Origin: Mangifera indica
Lineage: Eukaryota > Streptophyta > Magnoliopsida > Sapindales > Anacardiaceae
Direction: 5' to 3'
Assembly: GCF_011075055.1 (NCBI RefSeq)
Contig: NC_058154.1
Coordinates: 5,381,501-5,445,500, forward strand
DNA: 64,000 nucleotides
Below are positions 24,560 to 35,400 of this stretch, piece by piece. Numbering within the stretch: position 1 is the first letter of the stretch; every line of letters starts with the position of its first letter. Position numbers and translations under genes: made by a program. The notes under the pieces are model-generated. The model did not search any database. It saw nothing but the letters and a program-made list of their open reading frames with translations, and was not told the origin of the DNA.

Positions 24560-26463
24560 TGTTAGGATTGGTTCCATATAGCCAATCCCTATGATGATAC
24601 AAGTTTATTAATAAAGGTCATATTTGTGATCTACTATGACATTTTTTGTCTATAAAGCACATTAATATATATTCAAACAGATGCCCTAAGAATAGTTAAA
24701 CTATGACAAGGGGATTAATGCTCGACACCTCATTGTGAGAACCTTATGTATACATTAGCTGGCTATTCTTAAAACATTCGTAATTCTGATATTACCATGA
24801 CCAAGGGCATGAGTAATAGTGATAAAGTTATCATAGTGTTGAATGACCTCATCGAAAGATGATCACAATTCTCACGTGTTAAAGTTGTTTGTTGACAACT
24901 TGATGCAACACATGAATGCATGTTGTAGACATATTCACTGAACTGACCTACCAAGAGGATTTCATACGGATGGTTGCTCTAATGTCTATGGAATATATCC
25001 TCTTATTAAATGGTGGTAAATGTAATCCTTAGACTTCAGGTTACTAGACCATTTTATGCAAGAATTAGTATGGTTTGACACTAGCCCAATGTAGTCTAGT
25101 CAAAAGATTACTAGAAAGGTTGTGATTGGCTATATCAAGATCTGTATGAAAGCTATTGTGGATCAATAGAGGATTCATAACTCCCTAGCACAAGAGCTAA
25201 TATCTCAGTTATGGCTCTCTAATAGATGACAATGACTAATTAAATCTACAACCATAGTCAAATTGAGTTGATATTCAATCCTCTAATTTCTGGGTATTGA
25301 CAAAACTCAGTCTATGTAACTTAAGGATTCTTAAAGGAGACACTTCATTTATACCTCAATCTTGAAGAGATATCATATGATGAAATGATTGGATTATACA
25401 AGCAACTGTATCACTGATAGGTTAAGAAGTCATATGTTGACATTCCACTAATCGGGTAGTCATGATGTCTTGCTAGATGCAGCTCTTGGTCTTTGTTCGA
25501 ATGAATGTCGGGTTGAGAGCTCGACACAAATCTGGTCACTATCGACTTAGTGGAGAGCATATGGGTTACACAAAAAAAAAAGAGTTGATCGAACTCTAGA
25601 GGCATAATATTTATAAAATTGAATTTGAATTTAGGGTTTTGAGTCTTAAAATGGCTTTTAGACCTAACAGTATATTTTATGATATTTAAGGAGTAAAGTA
25701 AAATAATTCTAAGTGATTAGGATTGCATATCAGAAAGTATAAGGTTAGATTAGATTTATCTAATTAGATAAATCCAAACCCAGTATATAATTCTTGAAAT
25801 ATATATATATATATATATATGGTAGGGCTTATGAACATGTGCATATATGTGTACGTGTGTGTGTATGAAACATGTTGCGTGAAAAAAACACACATACAGG
25901 AATCAAAGATGACTTGTAAAGTTTGTATAAAAGTTAAAGTTCTCACATGGAAAGAAGGTGGCGTAAGTCACTTATATACTTGTTATTATGCATGTTAGGG
26001 TGTGATAGCAAAAAAGGCTTCCTCATATAACAAAAGTGCACAATGAGAGCATTGCTTCTAACAGAAAAAATAGAAGGCCCATGCCACATGCTTTCCTTTG
26101 TTAACGTGAATTAGAACCCTAGCCGTCTAGCTCAAGGAAAGTTAGTGGCTTTCACGTAAAATTAATAAATCGTGCTTAAGCCCTAGTAGCTTTCGAGCAT
26201 GATTTTAGCCTTTAATTTAGTTTGTGTTTTATGTGGATATCGAGGTTTAGACCTACTTTGGGTTCTACGAGCAACTTCATAATAGAAATCAAAGGACTCA
26301 CCTACATAGGTATATTCTATAAACACCTTATGAGTATTAATAACATGTTTGTAAATTAATTATCCTATAATGGCAATCCAAGAGGGGTTTTTATAGTATG
26401 TTTGTTTATTAGTTTAATTTTTAAAACACTATTCCACTGCCTAACAACTGCAAATTCCCTAGA
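24560..26463 (+). mobile_element. LTR of the second family (copy 2)
   Basis: It starts TGTTAGGATTGGTTCC and ends ...TTCCCTAGA, directly before TGGTATCAAGG. It is homologous to copy 1 in its central part (TGAGAACC, TCACGTGTTAAAG and similar blocks) but clearly diverged. Either one element nested in another or an array of related LTRs would explain the arrangement. Confidence 0.7.
25799..25820 (+). repeat. (AT)n microsatellite
   Basis: About eleven AT dinucleotides in a row inside the LTR, followed by a short GTGTGTGTGTATG run at about 25855. Confidence 0.9.
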
Positions 26464-27540
26464 GTGGTATCAAGGCCAACCTTGAGGAATTAATTCACAA
26501 ATTATACTTGTGAATTTATTTAATTCGATTGCATATTTTTATTTATTGATATGAAATTTTTTAATTCTAAATTATATTGGTTGTTATAAAATTGTTGTTG
26601 CAATTTTATGATTGATGCTATTATTAATTTAATATGTTTCTTTTTATTATAAATTGTAATTAGTTTTTATAAACTTATTATTGTAATTTTATAATTGATG
26701 CGATTATTAATTTAAATTGTTGACTAATTTTTTGTAATTGCAATTCGTTTTAGGCCATATAAAGAATGTAAATTTGTGTTAAATTTATTGAGTTCTAATT
26801 TCTTGAGTTTTTGCTTAATATTGTTGAGATTTGTAGGTTATTAAAATTTTTGGTTGAATGTTGAATTGGTTTCATATTGTTGCATGAAATTGCCTTCTAT
26901 ACACATTGTTATGTGTTTCGAAGGTTGTTGTTGGTGTGAGGATGGTTTATGTGTCATATTCCCTCCCACCGATGATGTGGCTTGCTGAAAATTAAAGAAT
27001 TTTCTAATTTTCTCCGTCACTAGAAAATTTAAAGAATTCGAGCCTGGAAAACTCCATGCACGACTAGCTCTAAGCAGTGCATAGGGTGGCTGGGTGGCAC
27101 CTTCCTTGGTACCGCTCTGGCATAATGTTGTTGAGCACGACTGGACATCCCATGTCCAAGTTGTGCCCTTGCATGATTTTCAAGTGTGCCCACAGCTTTT
27201 AGTCATTTTCTCCAACCATGTATACTTTTGGAATTTTGTTGAATTTCAAATGCATGACTAGACACTTTACTTGCATGCCCAAAAAGGTGAAAAGGATCAA
27301 CTTAATCCTGTTTTGCTGAACTGAGAATGAATTGAGATTTTTTTTGACCTTTGGGGTTGAAATAGAATTTTGTAAAACTTGAAGGGCTAAAAGAAATTGA
27401 CACTTGGGTAAAATAATGAAAATTAATTCATTTTAATTTTGATTATGATGTATATGTGTTTTTATATGAATGTTGCCTTGTGTACAACTTAAGAACCTTG
27501 TGTGAATACTTTTATTTTATTTATTATTTTTGGGTTAAAC
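26464..27540 (+). mobile_element. Primer site and leader of the second LTR family (copy 2)
   Basis: TGGTATCAAGGCC (26466-26478) is the primer-binding site. The leader is related to the one at 24000-24550. No gag or pol homology appears, which suggests a large non-autonomous retrotransposon derivative. The right end is not defined. Confidence 0.55.
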
Positions 27541-28328
27541 AGAACCTGTGTGTCCTACCTTCTCTAAAGTTCTATTGTATTTCTGTTTTCACCTAACTCC
27601 CCTCAAATGTAACATGAAGTTTTTGTTTTACGACTATAAATTTAGACTAGGATTTAATTTTTTATTATTAGAAAAATTGTAACTAGGAATTAAAGTCATG
27701 TACAATTGAAAACTGAAGATGAAAAATTATTGAAACCTAAAAAGTAGGACCTAAGTTGACTAGTCAACCCCTTATGGCTCAAGGGGATTGACATTAGTTA
27801 ATTTCTATGATAATCAATTTATCCAAAAGAATTTATATCTGTCCCTAAATAAAATTCTACGTTTAGCAAAAATATAAACTAATTGAGTATGCATTTCTTA
27901 ATATCACATAACAATCTACAAATAAACATGATATTGGGTCTTAACACCAACCAAAGTTAAAAACACAATTATTAAATCAAACATTCATCATCATTATTCA
28001 ATAATCAAAACCCATTACATAATTTTTGAGAATTTATAGATTCATCATAAACATTAGCAAAAGAAATTAGCTTTTTATGGCAGCAAAGTTCAAACTACAA
28101 GATAAGGTTGAAGAGAGAGATATTTTAATCAATAAAAGAAGATTTAGAAAGAAATAAGAAAAACTCTAGATTCCTCAAATTTTGATTCTATTGAGTCTTC
28201 CTTGTTTGATCTTCAAACTTCTCTTGTTTCTTGGAACTTTCTCTCACTACAAATCTTTTAGACTACTATATTTTGTGATAGTTAAGTGAAAAAAGCAAAA
28301 CTTTTGTTATATAGTGTGCCACCCAGTA
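27541..28328. other. AT-rich sequence, nothing recognised
   Basis: No gene, RNA or repeat could be supported. The last eight bases before 28337 form the left target copy of the MITE. Confidence 0.4.
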
Positions 28329-28336
28329 ATTATGGG

Positions 28337-28666
28337 TAGGGCTGGATTCGAGCCGAGCCAGCTCGAGCTCGAGCTCAGCTCGGCTCGGTTCAAGCTCGAA
28401 ACGAGCCGGGCTCTGCTCGGCTCGATCGAGCTCGAGCCGAGCTCGAGCTGGCTCGGTAATTTTTTTTTTAATTTTTTATATAAGACGACGTCGTTTTGAT
28501 CCATATATATATACAAAACGGTGTCGTTTTGATACGAAAAACGAGCCGAGCCGAGCCATAAATGAGCCGAACTGAAAACGAGCCGAACTCGAGCCAGTCA
28601 TAAAAAAACCGAGCCGAGCCCGAGCTGGCTGTGAGCCGAGCTCTGCTCGGCTCGAATCCAACCCTA
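28337..28666. mobile_element. hAT-like MITE with GAGCCGAGC-rich arms
   Basis: A 330-bp element with terminal inverted repeats TAGGG(C/T)TGGATTCGAGCC. It is flanked by a perfect 8-bp duplication ATTATGGG (28329-28336 and 28667-28674). The 8-bp duplication and TAGGG terminus fit the hAT superfamily. Both arms are low-complexity GAGCCGAG/CTCGAGCT runs around an AT-rich centre, which holds two ACG(A/G)(C/T)GTCGTTTTGAT repeats. Overlapping open frames on both strands are by-products. Confidence 0.9.
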
Positions 28667-28674
28667 ATTATGGG

Positions 28675-30260
28675 CACAATTATGACATAAGCCTACTCAC
28701 AATTAACCTTTGCTTTCTTTTATAAACTCTTCCTATTTGCTTTTCTAAGCTTCTATTTTCCCTCCGAAAAGGCTTGAACTTCTTCAAAACATCTAAAACA
28801 TAATTCAAAGTGCAAAATAAGATCAATCCATAAAAAAAACTAAAACTTAAAAATTTCGATAAAATAAACCAAAATTCACTTCAAAAACACACTATTATAA
28901 ACCCCGTTTATGTGAATTTCATATACACACCCCAAGTGGGAGAATACTATAAAATTTCCTAATGTAAGCTAACATAAATATAATTTTGGTTTATCAAAAT
29001 CAAATAATTAAATAATTCAATAATAATTTATAGATCAACTTAAGTGATAAAAAATGATAAGTCGAATACATTTAAAGAGTATGATTTGAATAGATAATAT
29101 TAATGTGGGTATTAGATTTATTAGACTTTTGATGAGGGTCTAATATTGTACTATATATTAGTTAGGTCTTCTATCTAAAACCATAATAGTATATTTTATC
29201 TATTGAAAATTGGTATATAAAGAGGTTTCAAGAGTGAATATCAGTCACTCAAATATATATAATTTTGATAATTTTACGAATTTAAATTTTATGGTGTATA
29301 TATTCCCATTAACATAAAGTTTTAATTCATTATTTTTATATCTTATGCAGAAATCCTATGGGATTATAATGAATTGATTTTGTTTACTTCATTACAAATT
29401 AAATCTTGCATCCTACAATCTAATTCCGTCAATAATGTGAGGGAGGGGAATGGGGTAACAGAATAATGCCATGTATGTATCAATAGAATGGAATTAGCAT
29501 AATTTTTACTCTTATTAGTATTTGCAACGGCGGTTTGTTCTTTTACAAACGCGTAATGCAAATATTAAAAAATATATATATTTGAAACCGGCTTGTTAGT
29601 GCCAACTCTTTTTGTTGTTTATATATTTTTTTAGCTAGGAATCCAATTTGAAAAATAAACAAATTTAGGGTTATAGAAGAAAATTTGAATTTATACCATT
29701 TTATACCTATAACAACATTTTCATTGTCACTCAAACAATTTATTGAAGAAATTTTTACTTATAATTAACACCAAAAACGTGTTTTAACAAATTTTTTCAC
29801 AGCATTGTGTCGTCTGATATTTTGCTTCATTGACCTCATCGAATTTCCCTTGGGATGTATAACCCACAAATTTGGCTCTTGGCGGCATATAATGGGTTAT
29901 CTTTATCTTTATCTTTTGAGTTTTTAACTTCTTTCAAACCAACAAAACCAGCTCTAACTCCATTATTCTCAAGGGGAGCTCGATGGAGTCAATGAAGTAA
30001 ATATTAATCAATTGCACATTCTCCTCTGACTTGTTAGATTTAATACCTTTATATCCCCAATGCACACATTAATTTCGCCAAAAATTATGACATTGCTTTG
30101 TTTTCTTGCCAGAAGTCAAAAAGTGACAGCCCTTTTCTTCTCACGTTCCAACCAATGAAATTCCGGCACGTTGACATTCATCAGTTTTACTTGACTTAAT
30201 GTTTACTTCAAACTACATGATCAATCTGGTTAACGAACGGATATTCGTGGTTTGAAAATT
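28675..30260. other. Intergenic region upstream of the coiled-coil gene
   Basis: No coding sequence supported. Part of it (about 29100-29300) has a TATA-like ATATAAAGAGG followed by an LTR-leader-like sequence and could be an old solo copia LTR, but no ends were found. The rest is AT-rich. Confidence 0.35.
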
Positions 30261-30264
30261 ATGA

Positions 30265-30270
30265 TATAAA
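30265..30270 (+). promoter_or_regulatory. Candidate TATA box of the coiled-coil gene
   Basis: TATAAA lies 152 bases upstream of the ATG, a sensible distance given a short 5' leader. No transcript evidence is available here. Confidence 0.4.
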
Positions 30271-30421
30271 AGAAGAAGTATTTCCGTGGGAAAATAATAC
30301 AACCACCTTCACTATAATGACTTGCTATCTGACATTATTCCAGTAAAGGTTGATGACATTAATGCTGGTTTGAAACTTTTATGAGTAATTCCTCAAAAAG
30401 TTACAAGGAAAGGAGAGAAAC

Positions 30422-32371
30422 ATGTTTAGACTACATAAAACCAGACCAACTAAATCTAAGGAGAGAATAGATTTCGAGTTCTCTCACTTCAAAGCCCTCC
30501 AGGTATTTATATTAAATTCATTGGATGTTGTTATATTGACCATTTTATTTTCATTGCTGAAGCAAAAGAATGGTGAGTGGCGCTATTTTTTTGTGTATTT
30601 TGATACGTAACACAGGTGCCAAAGGGATGGGACAACCTGTTTCTGTCTGTGATATCTGTGAAAACTGGAAAAATCATTGCTAAGTTGAGCAAAGCATTTG
30701 TACGAAATGGGATTTGTCAATGGACAGAAACGGTGTTAGAGTCTATTTGGGTTCCGGAAGAGGAGTCTTCGAAGGTATTGGAAGAATGTCTCATCAAGTT
30801 TGTTGTTGCCATGGTAATGTGATTGTTCTTATTGGCTGGTTGAAATCTGTTTCATTAACTCTCCCTAGGCCTCAGGCTTCGACGGAGTTTTGATATTTTA
30901 GTCATCGATTATTTCTCTAAAAGATATTGGATGTGAATGTTTTGTCTTAGGGGCCAGCTAAATCTGGTATTCTTGGAGAGACTAAAGTGAATATGATGGG
31001 CTATGTGAGTTCAAGTGCTGTTGTTCCAATTTCCTTGCCGCTGAATAGGTGCGATTATGGGACGGTTCTACAAGTAAGTTGTGTAGTTAACTGTATCCTT
31101 TTAATTCCTTGTATTTGTTGTCTCTTACCCCATTAACCTTACAAAGATAAGTTAAAAGTCTTATCTTAATATGATCTTGTCGAGACCAAACCCATGCCCC
31201 CTAACATGGGGATTCCTAGTTAATACCAATCAAGCAATCCTTGGAGGCATTCCAAACTGTTATCCAAAAACACAAAGGCCAAAGGACTTATTCTCGCCCA
31301 AGGGTTGTTGAATTTCTAAACTAATACCTGTTGAGTATTAAAAACTTAAATTTTCACTTGTAAATGGTTAAAATTAATAGAATTAATTAGTTTCAGTGAT
31401 AAAATTGTTATTTGACCAGTAATATATTAAAAATAATAAAACTTTATCTTATTTCCTTACTTGATTTAGAAAACTAATAATTTTTCTTATGATTAAACTT
31501 TGAAAAATTATATTTTCCCCTTGCTAGGTTTCTATTTCTTTGATAAAATTCCTCCAATGCCTTCTTCCTCCGGTGACCGGAATCCCCCTTCTTCAAACCT
31601 CCTCGTTCTCTGGCATCTTCATCTCTAACGAAGACAAATTATCATCTTTATCTCTAATGAAAACGTTGTCTTTGTCATCGATGAAAATACTATGTCTTCG
31701 TCTGGATGAATCGACACCAAAGATAAGCACCAAAAATAGTGTCAAAGAGGGAAAGACATCATCATAAGGGAGTTAGAGAGTCGAAGAAACCAGTCGTTCA
31801 CCAAAAAATTGTCTTTATAACTTTTCAAAACTTATCATGAAAAAAAATTATTAGTTTTATAAAATAAGAAGGAAAAATGATATAAATTTCTATTTTTTTT
31901 AAATATTATTAGTTAAATTATGATTTTACCCCTATAACTAACTGATTATGTTATCTTTAAATGTTGAGATTTGAGTTTTCAAAACATAAAGGGAGAGGAG
32001 ATAAACTAAACCTTGGGTAGGAATAAGTCTTTTGGCCAAACTCAAATAAAAATCATTTTTTTCATAAAAGGGTATTTATATGGATAAACCATGTAATTTG
32101 AGGAGTCAAAGCCTCCCATTTTCAGTTATTCGAGATGTTAGAATTTGGTTAGGCCTACGAGAGATAACGCCAAAATTATTGATCACATCATACAACTAAG
32201 ATATCTTTTGTTTTCTCCAACTGTCTCTCTTTTTTTTTCTTTTTAGTTTCCCCTTTTTCTCTTTTCTTATTTGCCTGCAATAAGCTTTTCCCTTTTTTAA
32301 ACTTTTTATCTGCCGAGTGTGGAATATATTCTATTCTACATTTTTTTTTTTTTTGGGAAATCTAAATTACC

Positions 32372-32403
<32 letters not shown>

Positions 32404-35400
32404 CATTCTAAAGTTTAAACAAAAATATTATAACAATGTTTTATTTTCTTAAAATATCTTCATTAATATAACTCATATGAAAAGAGAAAATATTATCTCT
32501 CTTATTTTCCTCAGTCTTTCAATGAAGAAGAAATCTCTACCGTATGAAAAAAAAATTTTAATAGAAAAGACATATGATTGAACAATAAAACATATATGTT
32601 ATGTGTTTTTTTTATTAACAATTGAAAATAAAATAATATATAGTAGATTTATATTTATGATTTCATGTGAAATTTAATTTTAATGTGATTTTATGTTGTT
32701 AGATTGTTTAATATTATTATTTCATATTATTTTTATTGTTTAAAGTTGTTATAATATTATTTAATATTATATTAATGATTATCAAATATAAAAATTTAAA
32801 TACAAAAAATTTTCAGATGAAAAATGGTTAACAACGTCAACTACTAGACGTTAACGTCAATCCTTGACAACAACGCCAAAAGGTTGGCGCCGTCAACACC
32901 CTACTAACTTTACTTTTTTTTAGTTTTCTTCTATGTAGTGGATCCCACTGCATTTAAAGATTTTCCCTTTTTTCAATTATCTGTTTTGGATTCTTCTTTG
33001 CACCCTTAGGCCCGACGCATAGTAAAAAACTTTAAAAAAAATAAATCCAATAGAAGATTGGTGACGCCAACCCCTGGGTGTTGCCAACCCTGGGTGTTGC
33101 CACCAAAGGTTGGCGTTAACACCAAAGGATTGGTGTCGTCAACCTATTTTTTATCTAAACAATTTTTAGATTTAAATTTTTATATTTTATAATCATTAAT
33201 ATAATATTAAACAATATTATAATAACTTTAAGCAATAAAAATAACATAAAATAATTGTATTAAACAATCTAATAATATGAAATCATAATAAAATTAAATT
33301 TTACATGAAGTCATAAACATGAATCTCTCATTCATTATTTAATTTTCAATTATTCATAAAAAAAACACATAACATACAAGTTTTATTGTTCGATTACATA
33401 TATTTTCTGTTGATGAATTTTTTTCTATGCTGTAAAGATTCTTTTCTCATTTGAAGACTGAAGAAAAAAAGAGAGATGATATTATCTTTTTTTATATGAG
33501 TTACATTAAAAGAGGTATTTTAGAAAAATAAAATACTGTTATAATATTTTTATTTAAACTTTGAAATGAGTGGTATATATGTATACACGGCAAAAAAAGA
33601 TAAAAATTTAAATTTCCTTTTTCTTCTTTTCCTTTTTTGGCTTCTCCCTCATCTTTACTCTTGTTTTTTTATCTGTTTGGCTGGTCCTCCAAGTTCTACC
33701 AAAGCCAAACTTGTAACCATTTTTCCAGTGATTTTCACCTTTCTAGCCACCGATGCCATAGCCTTTCATCTTCCGATGCTGATTTATCTTCCACCATCAT
33801 TTTTTGTAACCTATCTTACTTCTAAGCACAACATTTCAAGCTTCAACTTTCTGGTGACTTTTCACCTTCCATCAATTATTTACCAATTTCTCATCGCCAA
33901 TTTGTGCTTTAGATTCACCATTTTTTTAGCCACTCTTCAATTCCTCCATCATTTTCTAATGTTGATATGTTTCCCATGCCTTTTTGTCTCCTTCGGCTTC
34001 CACCAAAGCTCTGTGTCATCAATTTACCTTTTCTGGTTACCTCTCTTGTTAGGTCTCACCACTTTGATTTCATTTTGTTAAGATCCCAACCCATTATTCA
34101 ATTTCTACACAAACAAAAGTCATTTTATTCATAAAAGGATATTTATATGGGTAAACCGAATAATTCAAGAAGTCAAGGCCTCGTATTTCCAGCCATTCGA
34201 CCTTGGCTTCCAACAACCTTACGGATGCATAAATTCCACAATTTTGCATCCTCTCACACCTTAAAAATCTTAACTATTCCTTTATATAATAAAATCTAAC
34301 TTATTAAAATAGGACAAGTGTTCCTCAATCCCAACACTTAACACTCTCATATAATGTCATGCGATATAAAAATATGATTAAATTAAGTGGAAATTTGTAT
34401 GAGGTATGACATAGAATTTAGATTTCACTCAGAAATAAATTTGATTATTGTTAAATTTGAGTCCAGGTTTCAATGTGGTAGTGTCTTCTATGCGTTTTCA
34501 CCTTTTAGTACATGCTAATAATCTGATTATTAGTCATTGCTTCAACAACTTCTTGTTGATGAAAAGTGTAGAATCTGAAAGCCATTTAAAGACTACAAGA
34601 ATCCTATCTGTTTCCATCTGACATTTATGTTGTGACTGACTGAAATGTAGTGAAAACAGTGCCAATGATTGAAATATTTGCTTATATAAGAAGTTCATAG
34701 AGGCTTGTCTGACAAAATTCATTGAGTTGGTGCATCTGATTTGCAGGTCAAAATTCATTTCCTAACACCAAGAATAAAATTCAGGTTTGATCATAGTAGT
34801 TATTATAATTCTAGAGGCTGCTATTCTGTTTGACAAGAAAGAGTTGGTGCACTCCTTTCAGGGAAGCAGAATCGGTGCAAAATTCAAAAGAGGAATATCT
34901 CAATGCAGAGTCCCATGACATGGATAACAAATCAGATGGATCTGATTGTATACTTCCAAAGAGCAACCGGTCCTCGTCCAGTAAAGGGTTGGATTCTAAC
35001 TTACATAAAGAAGAACCAGAGAGGAGGGTGGGTAATATTTTTCTGACAGAATTGATTATGATTTCCAGTTTTGGAGTTCTGTCTGTTGATAATTTTTTTT
35101 GCATGATTTTCCCTAATGAAAAAATATGAAGTATTTAGTGCTTAAATCAGCCCTTTAGTAAACATGTAAGAATAAGCAGTATTGAACCTAGACTAGCAAT
35201 TGGTTATCTCACATCTTGGAGTTTCTAAATGCAAGTAAAAATATTCTTTCATTTTCTTCAGGGAACAAGTTTTGCTGCTTCTGACTCACATCCATGCTAT
35301 GACTCAGCTGAGGTTTCCTTCAAGGGTGAAAATTTTTGTTCAAGAAAGAACTCCAATGGTGATGATGGATTCAGCCTAAACAGGGGACCAGACTCAAGCA

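Noticed and set aside
28307..28677. Several overlapping open frames on both strands
   Set aside because: All arise from the GAGCCGAGC simple-sequence arms of a hAT-like MITE.
33566..34081. 171-codon open frame on +
   Set aside because: Phe/Leu/Ser-rich product of a pyrimidine-rich intron stretch; no family recognised and it lies inside intron 3 of a well supported gene.
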